Origin: Microbacterium luteum
Lineage (GTDB): Bacteria > Actinomycetota > Actinomycetes > Actinomycetales > Microbacteriaceae
Direction: 5' to 3'
NCBI RefSeq assembly: GCF_015277875.1
Contig: NZ_CP063814.1
Coordinates: 930,001-994,000, forward strand
DNA length: 64,000 nucleotides
Shown here in pieces: positions 47,351-56,894 of the stretch (positions are counted from its first letter, which is position 1; the number at the start of each line of letters is the position of its first letter). Made by a program: the position numbers and the translations under genes. The notes below the pieces were generated by a model. It saw only the letters and a program-made list of their open reading frames with translations, had not been told where the DNA came from and ran no database searches.

Positions 47351-48214
47351 CTAACTGTCCGGGTGCTCATGCTCCCAAGGTTGATCTGCGTCCGGTAGAA
47401 CCCGAAACAGCGGATGACGCGTTCCCACTTCGCTGGCTAGTTCGTCATCGGCCTTGCCGATCCTGTCGCGCGCGACGAGGCGAGCACCGGCAATCGGGGC
47501 TGACTTTGCCTTGATGAGGACCTCCGTAGCGGTTTCGATTTCCGTAACCCCCATGACGTCATACAGATAGCCGCGTAGGAATGGGTTCGCGAAGTCGCTT
47601 CGAACCGCGCTGATCACTGCTTCCCAGAGTGCTACTCGTCGAAGTTCCAGGGTGCCTGGGTCCTCCGCCACATACATCGGGATGTTGTTCGCAATCACGA
47701 GCCATACCGAGGGGAAGTGCGGAGTCAGCGCTTTGAGCTCCTGGAGGGTAGCGGTGTCGAGGGGATAGGCCTGGTTCTCCGTCAGCCCGTCAATGAGTTT
47801 CAGCACATACGCGTCGTGGTGGCGACCGGTCATGAACCCCAGGTGCTCGACTTTGAGGGTGTTCTCGAAGAGGGATCGGAAGAGCCTTGCCGCCGCGCTC
47901 ATGTCAATGCGGTCTGCGGGGATTAACCGGATTTCACCATCCACCTCTTCGCAGAGTGCTTCGGTGGCCACCGACGCGATGACTTCGTCAGCGTCGTTGA
48001 GTAGTTGGACACCATTCCCTTCCAATAGCTCTCTGATCACTGAGGCGCGCGCGTTGTGGCGAGCCTCCGCGCGCGCCTCAGTTTCCGCTACTGCGAGGAG
48101 CGTGCCGCTTAGCGTCGCCTCGCAAGCCGCGCGAAGATCTTCAACCTGCTCGGCGGACAACATTTTGCCCTGGCCATCGACGATCGAGTACTCGTCGTCA
48201 CGCCACCGCACCAC
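47351..48214 (-). CDS. uncharacterised partner of a PD-(D/E)XK-like nuclease
   Basis: A 287-residue soluble protein that I do not recognise. It is predicted mainly helical, with EQVEDLRAACEATLSGTLLA, ARASVIRELLEGNGVQLL, and a C-terminal basic stretch (IAGARLVARDRIGKADDELA). There is no Walker motif, membrane helix or signal peptide. It follows the nuclease-like gene by 32 nt on the same strand and probably shares its transcript. The GTG 48214 start is approximate; the frame remains open upstream without another good start. Confidence 0.6.
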   Translation of the reverse strand: MVRWRDDEYSIVDGQGKMLSAEQVEDLRAACEATLSGTLLAVAETEARAEARHNARASVIRELLEGNGVQLLNDADEVIASVATEALCEEVDGEIRLIPADRIDMSAAARLFRSLFENTLKVEHLGFMTGRHHDAYVLKLIDGLTENQAYPLDTATLQELKALTPHFPSVWLVIANNIPMYVAEDPGTLELRRVALWEAVISAVRSDFANPFLRGYLYDVMGVTEIETATEVLIKAKSAPIAGARLVARDRIGKADDELASEVGTRHPLFRVLPDADQPWEHEHPDS

Positions 48215-48246
48215 CCACCAGTAGGCCGAACCGTAGTACGCGACTT

Positions 48247-48732
48247 CTAGCCCCGGACCTCGCGATGGAACTGCGCCGTGATTGCGCTGCGCGCAACGTC
48301 TTCGTCTGCCACCTCACCGGACGCGTGTGCCCGCATGAGCAGGTCGCCGCCGTCGATGATTGAGACCGCGGCATCGTGCTGCTTCAGGGCCGCATAGCTT
48401 CCCGCGACGTGTCCGTTGACACCGTTTAGTGCGATGAGAACACCGACGGTTGTGTGACGGCTTGCTCGTTCGATGAGCAGCTTGCCAAGGAGGGCGTGCC
48501 ACTTCGGCATGGTCAGCGGTGAGCCATACGCCTTTGCTTCTCCTACGATTGGTGTCACCTGCGTCTGCGTCAGCAACTCCGATTCCCGCTCCGCGACAAT
48601 GTCGAGCTCGTTTCCGCCCGCCACGACGAAGTTGGTGCGGACACGGACGTGCCCCTGCGCTGACAAGACCGACTTCACCAGCGACTCGAGTTGAGCGCCC
48701 TTATCGTCCGCGGTGACACCAAGTACGAGCAC
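48247..48732 (-). CDS. PD-(D/E)XK (Mrr-like) nuclease
   Basis: A 161-residue protein with the restriction-endonuclease-like arrangement: helix E16 in KGAQLESLVKSVLSAQG, D44 in GGNELDIVAER and E65-x-K67 in PIVGEAKAYGS. The pattern E...D...ExK is that of the Mrr_cat/RE-like clade, normally small nuclease subunits. The remainder is helical with no DNA-binding or helicase domain. GTG 48732 follows GGAGAG. It is the first gene of a two-gene unit with the 287-residue partner, so a compact restriction or abortive-infection module is possible (inference). Confidence 0.7.
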   Translation of the reverse strand: MLVLGVTADDKGAQLESLVKSVLSAQGHVRVRTNFVVAGGNELDIVAERESELLTQTQVTPIVGEAKAYGSPLTMPKWHALLGKLLIERASRHTTVGVLIALNGVNGHVAGSYAALKQHDAAVSIIDGGDLLMRAHASGEVADEDVARSAITAQFHREVRG

Positions 48733-48958
48733 TAACTCTCCTCATCCCTCGCGATCACATCTACGACTCGTCGAGCCGACGTCGCGCGATCAGCCTGGCA
48801 GATACGCATGAAATTCTTCGAGTGCGCCCACCGATCCTTGGGGGCTGAGGGGCGCAGCCGCTACCCACCTCGAGCCAGGGCGCTGTGGCGCTTGGCCCTT
48901 GGCTCCCATTCGATCCCACACGGGCTGCGCGCACCGGGGGTGGGACCGATACGGGCAG
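48733..48958. other. non-coding gap in the defence island
   Basis: 226 bases between the nuclease-like gene and the HEPN gene. No convincing gene, hairpin or RNA is visible; it should contain the promoter of the nuclease pair on the minus strand. Confidence 0.5.
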
Positions 48959-50368
48959 TCATTGGTTCGCGACCATGGTCGGGTGGAGGGCAAAATGCAG
49001 CACGGCAACGTTGAGGTCCCTTGCCGCCCTGAGCCACTCTGGCTCGGCGCGCAGTGACTTCATCGCGTCTGGATACCAAGCCCTGCGTTGCTGCGTGGAA
49101 CTCCCAGCATCGAAGCCTCCGTAGTGCGCGGTCGCGTTCCGTCGCGCCTTCAGCACTTGGATTAGCTCATACAGATCGGAACTGGGGCCACCGAATCCCG
49201 ATTCCGGGATGTTGCGCGCTGCAAGGACCTTGGCTGCCATCGAATACACCCGGGGGCCGGGATCCTGCGGCCCTACCTTTTCGGGCCACGGCGCGCCAGA
49301 CATCAGGGACACCGTCCCGCCGTCGCCCAAGCGTTCGGCCAGTGTCTCTAGTACCGACCAGTGCTTGAAGAACTTGAAGTCCTCATTCCTCTCGGCGAGC
49401 GCCTCGGCGAACAAGCTCGCCCCGAGACGGGCAAGCGGATCGTTGCCCAGCCCGACGAACTCTGAAGCGAGATGATCTGGCGATTCACCTGCGACGGCGC
49501 CTCCGATCAAGTTGCCGCCGTAGTGGGTATCGAGCGGATAGACGCGTGACCGGCTTGAATTGTTCGGCTGACGCTGTTCGAGGATGAGCGCCACCGGGTT
49601 CGCTTTCGCCAGTCGATTGAGTGAGAGCACTAACTGGAGCCTCTCGATCATCTCGGTTGCGAGCTGGTGCGCGTTCTCGAAGTCGGGAGCCCAAATCTGG
49701 GGAATCAGCACCGCGGTGGTTGGATAGCGACTTGCCTTCGAGGATGCCCACTTTCCAATGTCGACTGCGACCGGCAGTTTGAGCGACTCGAGGAAATGAT
49801 TGAGGAGTTCGACGTGCTCTCGATCAACTGGGCGCGCGTCGAGAGGGACCGTGATGAGACCCGGATAGATCGTGTGCTGCGTCGTGAGGACCCCTGCCAG
49901 GAGCGTCACCACACGATGTAGGTGGTTTGACGGATTTGTCGGATCGCCGACTGGCGATCCGAACAGATTCTTGTGTTGAGCACTGAGGTCATCGTGAATC
50001 ATCTGGGTCTCCTCGTCGCTTACCGCGGGGCCGGTCCAGTTGACTAGCGAGGCAGGATTGTTCTCGGGGACGAGCGTGCGTGCGCCATTGCTGACGTGGT
50101 CGACGTAGACGCCCCAGAGCCTCTCGAGATCCACGCCGTGCGGCACCTTCGCGTTACCATTCCCGCAACTGTCGAGTCGGACTTGCAGCGGCTGGAATGA
50201 CAGATGCCCCGCCGGCGAAGTTATCCCGAGATGAACCTCGACGTCGTGCGATGCGAATTCGGTCAAACCCTTTAGGTGGACGTCGAACGCCTCACCCGAG
50301 CTGAGAATCCTCGGCATGATGATGGCGGAGGAGCCTGGGTGCCGGGTCGCTGGCTTTGTACCGCTCAT
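48959..50368 (-). CDS. HEPN-motif protein, downstream partner of SIR2
   Basis: A 469-residue soluble protein. Near the C-terminus KARRNATAHYGGFD contains RNATAH (410-415), an exact RNxxxH HEPN ribonuclease motif, followed by a helical RAARDLNVAVLHFALHPT tail. The upstream 350 residues (for example VHLGITSPAGHLSFQPLQVR and ERLQLVLSLNRLAKANP) match no family I recognise and may form a sensor. Start ATG 50368 follows GAGG by 7 nt. It lies 18 nt after the SIR2 stop, so the two are almost certainly cotranscribed. Confidence 0.7.
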   Translation of the reverse strand: MSGTKPATRHPGSSAIIMPRILSSGEAFDVHLKGLTEFASHDVEVHLGITSPAGHLSFQPLQVRLDSCGNGNAKVPHGVDLERLWGVYVDHVSNGARTLVPENNPASLVNWTGPAVSDEETQMIHDDLSAQHKNLFGSPVGDPTNPSNHLHRVVTLLAGVLTTQHTIYPGLITVPLDARPVDREHVELLNHFLESLKLPVAVDIGKWASSKASRYPTTAVLIPQIWAPDFENAHQLATEMIERLQLVLSLNRLAKANPVALILEQRQPNNSSRSRVYPLDTHYGGNLIGGAVAGESPDHLASEFVGLGNDPLARLGASLFAEALAERNEDFKFFKHWSVLETLAERLGDGGTVSLMSGAPWPEKVGPQDPGPRVYSMAAKVLAARNIPESGFGGPSSDLYELIQVLKARRNATAHYGGFDAGSSTQQRRAWYPDAMKSLRAEPEWLRAARDLNVAVLHFALHPTMVANQ

Positions 50369-50386
50369 GTGGTTCCTCAACGTGTC

Positions 50387-53300
50387 TTAGACATCCGGTT
50401 CGTCCACGACACCCTTCGCGCGCAGGGCGCCGACGAGGGGGTCGACGACCTCATCACCGAGTTCCGATCGAAGCGCATCTACGAGTCGACGAACTCGGTA
50501 GGAGAACGCGCGTCCGCGTGGGGTCGTGTTACTCGCGCGCGCTGCGAAAAACTCGATCAGCTCGGCCCCGTGGGCGGCGAGCACTCCTGCGGGAAAGTCG
50601 GCAGTCATGGGATGCTCACCAAAGCCGGGGGCATGCCCGTCAAAAAGAGCAATGCCGTCGGGGACGGCGGTATCGAGATGCGGGACTGCGTCGGCCCAGC
50701 AAGAGAGCTCTTCTGCCGTTGCGATGCGCGGGACGCCGCTGAGCCGTTCTTGGACGTGGTCGCGCAACCATTGATCCCAAACCGCCGCGCCGTCGACCCG
50801 ATCGGCGCCGAGGAATCGAGTGGTCGCCTGGGCGAAGCGCTCCGCGTACGCACCGTTCTCCGAAAGCACGCTTCGGTCAAGGAGACGCTGACGCTCCTGG
50901 TCAGTGATGCCTGCAAACGACACGACCGACGCGACGACGCCAAAGAACTGCTGCCGGATCATCTCGTCAGTGATGCTCCCGAGTCGATCCCACTCCGTCA
51001 CCATTGCGTCCAGGAGACCCGCGGCGAGCAACCTGTCGTTGTATCGCGGGTGGTGCAGGAACGCGTTCCATACGAGCCTGGCGCTGTCGTCATCGTTGAA
51101 CAGTGGGAGAAGGTGAGCGGAGGAGAAGTCTGCGTCTGCCGCAAAGAGGAAGAACAACTGGCTCGCGAGCGCGGGACGTGTTGCGTCAAGGGCATGGCGT
51201 GGGCCATCGAGCAGTTGAATCACCGACTCTCGCTCCTCCTCGTTGAGCCCCGACCAATCGTCTCGATTCTGCCGCCAGCGCCGATCGATTTCGGTCAGCC
51301 AGTAGAGGGCAAGGCTGCCGGGCCACGAGTTGAGGTACAGGGGTGCCATCGACATCACGTCAGTGCCCTCGTCGTGACTGAACTCGCTACCGTGCGCCAG
51401 CCAGAGTGCCCTCGCCATGACGCGCATGCCCTTCAGCGAGTCATCTTCTTCATCGTCAACACGCATCCGTATCTGCTCAAGCAGAAACCGCCCTATCTGA
51501 TGCGCAGCCTGAGCGTCCGAGACAAGCGTGCTTGCTCTCTCGACGGCAATGGGCGCTGAGGATCCCAGGTCAGCCTTCGTCCATCCGGCGACGATGGCTC
51601 GAAGCATCTCCGCCTTTCGCGGCTGGTCCGTGGCCTGCGCGAGCACTTCGTTCCACAGTCCTTCACCCATCGACGCGTCGTGCTCAACGGCCTGCGCGAG
51701 CAAGGAGAGAACGTCATCCCAGCCCGGCTCGTCGAACGCATGCTCGGAGAAGTCTCTCGAGAGCAGATCTGCGAGCGCCGTCGGGGCATCGGCTCGGATC
51801 GCCGCCGCGAACTCCGACGGCTCCATAGGCAATTGACCACCCCAAGTACCGGATGACATCCACGTGTCGAAGTCGGGGTGCTCTCGTGGAGCGAAATCCT
51901 TATTGGCTTGCTCCAGGGCCGCAAGGGCCGTCGTTGCCTCCATCCACGCCGGCGCGTGAGTCACCAGCCACACAAGCAAGTTGTACTTGCCGTATTCGAT
52001 GTGGCGATCGCGATCAGGAGCCTCCGCCGGAAGGTCCGGCCCTAGAAGCACGGCCTGAAGCACCCGCTGTCGGATCTCGCTGGACGCACCGTCAACACTC
52101 GCCGCGAGGACCGCATAGGTTTCATGTTTCAAGCCGTCCTCATACAGATCGGTTCGGCCCAGCAACCATTCAAGCTTCGTGTTCGCGTCGAGATTCGGAT
52201 CGGTCGCCGTCAGATGCAATGCAATTCGCCGAAAGAGTGGCCGCTCAGTTGCCCACCACCCCGCGGGCAGATCCCACTCCGTTCCGCGCGCTCGAACGCC
52301 GAAGTCGCGTAGCGCGTCGATGATTGCGTCGATGGGTTCGCGGATCTCATCCTGGTGATGCGGTTCGATTGCTGAACGACCGAAGGACAGTGCGTCCCAA
52401 CCGGATTCCCCACGATAGGTGTCGAGTAGGTCATACGCTGCGGTCAATGCCTCCTCAAGAGCAAGACCAAGCGAGCGGTCGCCAGGCTGTGCCGCTTGGA
52501 CCGCGGCCGACAAATGAGGGGTCAGCGAATACTCCTCACCGTTCCACTTGACGTCGGCGTCAGGCACCGCCGTTGGCGCCTCGGGCTCCTCTACGAACCA
52601 TCGTCGCTTCAGGACGAGGAACGGGCGGACGGCGAACCTTAGCGCGGACACACTCTGCGGGTCGGCGCCGGGAGCGAATGGAAGCAGAAGGTCCGAGCGT
52701 GCGGGCGCAGTAAACCCGTGCACCGAAGTCGCAAGAATGGTACGCCATCGATGTCCTGCCGTTGGGTCTGCTCGCGCCAGCTCCTCAACGGCGAAACTCG
52801 CTGTGGTGAACAACGGTTCCGCGAACGTCTGACCGAGGCGTTGCACGGTCTGGAGCGCAGCACCGTGCAGTCCGGGCTCAGCGAGAAACGAACGGCTGAA
52901 CCAGTTCGCGAGGACAGCAGAGGCGTCGCCCACTTCACCGGATTCGAAGAGCTGCTTGAACCCCGCGAAACTCTCTAGCCAGCGAAGCCATTCGAGCTTC
53001 AGCTCGGTTGACACCGATTCGGTCGCCTTCGCAAAGTCGACGGCACCCTCGCGGCGACTCAGCCGTTCGACCAAGTAGTCGCGATCAACTGGAGTGAGAG
53101 CGGTACCCGCGGAAACGATCTCCTGCACACGGGCACCATGTTCGATCTGTCCCATCCGGGCGCGGACATCCCACGCCTCGAGAGCTTGGACCAGCGCACC
53201 ATGGTCATGCCCCGTGACTGGATAGGCAACGGGCCGGACGCCGAGTCGTTTCCATTTGACGTCATGCGCGCTGTCGGCGCTGGTCAGGACGAAACGGGGC

Positions 53301-53941
53301 GTACCAGAGGGCAGGCCAAGAGCGAGATAGCGCATGATCGGGTCGTCATGGCTGTAACCAATAAAGACGACCGTGAACCGTTGGAACATAGGCAACAGAA
53401 ACCGCGTCGCCCACGCAGCGGTCAGGTAAGCGCGGCCGAAATCCTGGTCAGTGAGAACGAGCTCGCGTGGATGTCTAGTCACGGAGCCGTGGAGGTGAAC
53501 AAGCCCTTCGAAGTCATCCCCGAGAGGGAGCGCGGGTCCGATCCACTTATCCGCTATCGCGATACCCTCTCCAGCGGCCGCCGAGGCGAGATGGTCGTCG
53601 AAGTTGGTCGTGACGACCCTAAAGGAACCTGTCGCGGAAGCCAGCCGAATCAGAGCTCTGTGCGTAGAGTTCGGTAGGGATTCGCCCGTCGTGATGATGT
53701 CTCGAGTATGACCGTGAGTGTCGAAGTCATCCGGCATCGATCCGAGGAAGTAGTCAATCGCGATGGCGTCGTCGTAGTGGACGCGAGCGAGGTCGGCGAG
53801 CTTCTGAGCCAGTGCCCCGAACAGCGGAAGATCCGAAGGCGGGGCGACGCTTGCTCCTGCGCCAACGAACAACACCAGGCGCCCCTCGGCCTGTGCGGCG
53901 AGCACCTCATCGGGCAGTTCAACGTCACCGGTAATCCACAT
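50387..53941 (-). CDS. large SIR2-domain defence protein
   Basis: An 1184-residue protein. The SIR2 (sirtuin NADase) domain occupies about residues 1-260, with VLFVGAGASVAPPSDLP (GAGAS, 27-31), TTNFDD (111-116), HLHGS (149-153, catalytic His) and FIGYSHDDPIMRYL. The remaining 900 residues are helical; the C-terminus (about 980-1184) resembles the DUF4020 type known behind SIR2 domains. Related phage-defence sirtuins (DSR, ThsA-like) deplete NAD+ upon infection. No ATPase is present. The ATG at 53941 has a weak ribosome site. Confidence 0.85.
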   Translation of the reverse strand: MWITGDVELPDEVLAAQAEGRLVLFVGAGASVAPPSDLPLFGALAQKLADLARVHYDDAIAIDYFLGSMPDDFDTHGHTRDIITTGESLPNSTHRALIRLASATGSFRVVTTNFDDHLASAAAGEGIAIADKWIGPALPLGDDFEGLVHLHGSVTRHPRELVLTDQDFGRAYLTAAWATRFLLPMFQRFTVVFIGYSHDDPIMRYLALGLPSGTPRFVLTSADSAHDVKWKRLGVRPVAYPVTGHDHGALVQALEAWDVRARMGQIEHGARVQEIVSAGTALTPVDRDYLVERLSRREGAVDFAKATESVSTELKLEWLRWLESFAGFKQLFESGEVGDASAVLANWFSRSFLAEPGLHGAALQTVQRLGQTFAEPLFTTASFAVEELARADPTAGHRWRTILATSVHGFTAPARSDLLLPFAPGADPQSVSALRFAVRPFLVLKRRWFVEEPEAPTAVPDADVKWNGEEYSLTPHLSAAVQAAQPGDRSLGLALEEALTAAYDLLDTYRGESGWDALSFGRSAIEPHHQDEIREPIDAIIDALRDFGVRARGTEWDLPAGWWATERPLFRRIALHLTATDPNLDANTKLEWLLGRTDLYEDGLKHETYAVLAASVDGASSEIRQRVLQAVLLGPDLPAEAPDRDRHIEYGKYNLLVWLVTHAPAWMEATTALAALEQANKDFAPREHPDFDTWMSSGTWGGQLPMEPSEFAAAIRADAPTALADLLSRDFSEHAFDEPGWDDVLSLLAQAVEHDASMGEGLWNEVLAQATDQPRKAEMLRAIVAGWTKADLGSSAPIAVERASTLVSDAQAAHQIGRFLLEQIRMRVDDEEDDSLKGMRVMARALWLAHGSEFSHDEGTDVMSMAPLYLNSWPGSLALYWLTEIDRRWRQNRDDWSGLNEEERESVIQLLDGPRHALDATRPALASQLFFLFAADADFSSAHLLPLFNDDDSARLVWNAFLHHPRYNDRLLAAGLLDAMVTEWDRLGSITDEMIRQQFFGVVASVVSFAGITDQERQRLLDRSVLSENGAYAERFAQATTRFLGADRVDGAAVWDQWLRDHVQERLSGVPRIATAEELSCWADAVPHLDTAVPDGIALFDGHAPGFGEHPMTADFPAGVLAAHGAELIEFFAARASNTTPRGRAFSYRVRRLVDALRSELGDEVVDPLVGALRAKGVVDEPDV

Positions 53942-54106
53942 CAGGCAATCAAGCCCTCACTAGTCGAAAGAGTTCCAACGCGTTCTGGTCGCCGCACGTC
54001 CTGTCTGCCCCCGGACCCAAGAGGCGACTCCAGGAGCTCTGGAGCTTCGACTCGCTACGTGCCACCCCGCACTCTCGGAATACCACGGCAACCCATGACA
54101 CCGACC

Positions 54107-56080
54107 TCATGCTGCTCGCGCTCGACTTGCATCGCCCGCAGCGCCTGAGTGCAGTGCGAAGTCGTCTTGGATCTTCAGCAGGAGCGCGAGCGTCAGCCGG
54201 AGCAATTGCATGTACGCCTCCCGGTGAGCTTTCTCGTCGCGAGCGTTGGGATTCGTGCCGTGAAGGTATCTGTTACGCAGGTCATGTCCGTCGGTGAACT
54301 CGCTCTTGTTGAGGACGAAGTTGAAGTAGCTCGCCTCGGCTGGACTGAGCAGCGTCGAACCGAAATCGAGCCACCCCTGTCCAGCCAGATCTTCAGCGGC
54401 TGCCACTTCTCGCTGGTAGTGCCCGAAGGGGGCCGCCTCATACGTGTTGATGTCCCTCAGGACACGGATCTTCGGCAAGGATCTGAAGCCGACGGTGCCA
54501 TCTTCGACCGATACAAGGCCAACTGAAGCAAGCCAGTCGACGGGCCCCGTTTGATAGTGGTGCAGGCTTTCGTAGTTGACGTGGTTATCCAGGACCAGCT
54601 GCACGAAGCTTGGCGCGCGGAGGTCGCTATTGATGAAGTTGATTCTTGCCTGATCGCTGAAGAGTAGCCGCAGGGCGGTGTCGCAGTCTTCGTTCTCGCC
54701 CTTGAGCAAGTACTTTCGCTTGACGAGACTCGGGATCTTCTCCCAGGGGCGCGGCGCGGATGTCATCTCGAGCAGCTCCCGGTCGATCTCGCCGTCCTCG
54801 CAGTAGAGGGCGAACTGCTTGGCGATGCTCTCCATCTCTGCGCAGAGGTGCCGGCATCGTTCGAGGAAGGTTCCGCTCGCAGTCGAGGGCGCGAAATCAA
54901 AGCCCGCGATCCCGAAAACCTCGGCGATGTAGTCGCGAAAGTACCAGGCGATGACATCCTCGACCTTGGTCCCCTCCTGCAGCAGGAAGTCGTAGTAGGC
55001 CTCGGTGGAGAGGATCGTCAGGCTATCGCGGTGTCGGTACGCTGCCCCTCGCGGGTACGTGTCCGCTCCCGTTACCCGAAGTCCTTCCAACACGCCGATC
55101 TCGCTACGGAACGAGGGCAACGCCAGGAGTCCTCGCTCGTCCATGTATCCGATGATCGTTGTGAAGTTCGCCAGAATCTGGTCCCGCCCCATCGATGACT
55201 TCAGGTACCGACCGCCGAATGTGCGCTGATGAAGCCGCCTGGCACCGGTGCGTTCAACCCGATCCCGCAGCGGCTCCTCTTGATCCGGGTCAATCCCAAC
55301 CGCGTAGCTGACGCCGCTGACCACGTTCGATCTGTCAGCGAAGAGCACTTGGGTGAGCTCGATCAGGCGACGCTGTGCCGCGAGCCTCACCTTCGGCGTG
55401 AGTCCGATGCCAGCGTTGTCGTGCGCATTCGCGATGGCTTCGATGTAGTTGAGATGTGGCGATTCGCTATCGATGTAATCCTTGAGGATCTGCTGCGAAT
55501 CGTCAGCGCTCAGACTCTCCGGCAAGAAGCTCGCGCTTGACCCGCTCCGCAGCAAGCGAGCGTTCACCAGAAGCTCGCCGTACCGGGCATCGGAGAGCAG
55601 CATCGTTCGGAGTCGCCCGTCGTGCCCCTTCACGAACGACTTGTCCGCGAGCATCGCCCATAGCGGTACGCCTGCGCTAACGAGCGCATCGAATAGCCGT
55701 TGCCCGCCCACGTTGCTAACAATCTTGAATCTGTTGATCAAGTGGAGCAGATCGTGTACGTACTCGCGGTCGAAAACCGCCAATCGCTCGGCGACGTTCG
55801 TGTCGTCGATCGTCGCGAAGAAGCCAGCAAGCTGTCCACGGAGAGACGTCGCCCGCAACCCGAGTGTCGCACGTTCCTCCGGGGTGAGAGCACTCGGGAG
55901 GATGTCGTGCCTCTCGAACTCAAGGGCGTTGTGGATCTCGAGAGCCTCGTTGAGGGAAGCGATCCTGCCAGCCTCCGGCTGCGCCCTGAGCAAGGCCACG
56001 GCCTCCTCGGCGATCAAATAGTTCGCGAGATCGCCCGGACCGTAGAACTTGATCCGATCGCGTGGCGCAGGTTCTTCCAT
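54107..56080 (-). CDS. large HEPN-motif protein upstream of SIR2
   Basis: A 657-residue soluble protein. The C-terminal GHDLRNRYLHGTNP holds RNRYLH (602-607), the RNxxxH HEPN RNase motif with the LRN..LHG context seen in ApeA-like HEPN domains. A helical tail (AYMQLLRLTLALLLKIQDDF) follows. The first 580 residues (for example DRIKFYGPGDLANYLIAEE and NVGGQRLFDALVSAGVPLW) match nothing I know. GATAAC lies about 8 nt before the ATG, so it may be leaderless. It is the first gene of the HEPN-SIR2-HEPN row, with 165 nt before SIR2. Confidence 0.7.
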   Translation of the reverse strand: MEEPAPRDRIKFYGPGDLANYLIAEEAVALLRAQPEAGRIASLNEALEIHNALEFERHDILPSALTPEERATLGLRATSLRGQLAGFFATIDDTNVAERLAVFDREYVHDLLHLINRFKIVSNVGGQRLFDALVSAGVPLWAMLADKSFVKGHDGRLRTMLLSDARYGELLVNARLLRSGSSASFLPESLSADDSQQILKDYIDSESPHLNYIEAIANAHDNAGIGLTPKVRLAAQRRLIELTQVLFADRSNVVSGVSYAVGIDPDQEEPLRDRVERTGARRLHQRTFGGRYLKSSMGRDQILANFTTIIGYMDERGLLALPSFRSEIGVLEGLRVTGADTYPRGAAYRHRDSLTILSTEAYYDFLLQEGTKVEDVIAWYFRDYIAEVFGIAGFDFAPSTASGTFLERCRHLCAEMESIAKQFALYCEDGEIDRELLEMTSAPRPWEKIPSLVKRKYLLKGENEDCDTALRLLFSDQARINFINSDLRAPSFVQLVLDNHVNYESLHHYQTGPVDWLASVGLVSVEDGTVGFRSLPKIRVLRDINTYEAAPFGHYQREVAAAEDLAGQGWLDFGSTLLSPAEASYFNFVLNKSEFTDGHDLRNRYLHGTNPNARDEKAHREAYMQLLRLTLALLLKIQDDFALHSGAAGDASRARAA

Positions 56081-56239
56081 GAGCCGAGGTTATCGGCCGG
56101 GTCTCACAGGGGGTCGGCGTGCGGGCAGAGTTGGGCGCGAGATCTGTCGTGTCCGTCTGCCTCAGTGCGAACGCGTCCCGAAACGCCGTCGACGACGCGC
56201 CCGCAACCCGCACCTTCGCCGGCGACAGGAGAGACATCG

Positions 56240-56762
56240 GTGAGAGCATCGGGTGTGGTCGACATCGGATCTGGTTCCCTCACGCAGGTCAGCGAAGCCA
56301 AGTGGCGAGAGCGGCCCGCTGGGTACCGGGCGTGGGAACGGTCGACCGACATCGGCGGCGGAGAGCAATTCTGGGACTGGGCCACGTTTGAGGTACTCCG
56401 GTGGGGCGTCAAGACCCGCAGCGGCTTCACCGTCACCCCTGATCAGCGGGTCTCACCAGGTGATCGTCCCGTCATCAACGCACATCCCTTCGGACTGTCG
56501 ATCCGAGAGCCAGTAGAGGTGGTCGACGTCGTTGACACCGACACTCGAGTCGGTTTCGCCTATCGGACACTCCCGCTGCACCCCGTCTCCGGAGAAGAGG
56601 CGTTCATCATCGAACGCGCTGGTGACAAGGTAACGCTCACTATCCGTTCTCTCACCCGCGAGCGAGACCTGGCGGTGGCGAGTTGTCTACCCGCTCCTGC
56701 TCGCGGCGCAAGTGTTCGCCCGCCGCCGATACCTGCACGCCCTCCTCAGAGCCGCGCAGTAA
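56240..56762 (+). pseudogene. DUF1990 family gene with a frameshift
   Basis: The frame from GTG 56240 (GGAGA ribosome site) carries DUF1990 features: QFWDWATFEVLRWGVKTRSG, VINAHPFGLSIREPVEVVDV, RVGFAYRTLPLHPVSGEEAF. Near 56674 an extra G breaks the frame. In the next frame WRVVYPLLLAAQVFARRRYL gives the expected DUF1990 C-terminus, stopping at 56760. The intact protein would have about 173 residues. It is divergent from the HEPN gene. Confidence 0.75.
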
Positions 56763-56894
56763 GCGGTGGCGCAACGTGCGAAGTTCGGTGGAGGTCGCCG
56801 CCGTGCATCTGAGACGCTCGAGGACGTCCGACTCCGCACATTTCGAGGAACCCTCCCAGGTACGCGATAAGGTCTCAAACCGTGAAAGGCACCG

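Noticed and set aside
48885-49124. A short plus-strand frame beside the HEPN gene
   Set aside because: Arg/Ser-rich composition, no ribosome site, and overlap with the real minus-strand gene.
52324-53677. Several plus-strand frames within the SIR2 gene
   Set aside because: They are antisense to a gene with intact sirtuin motifs and no ribosome site supports them.
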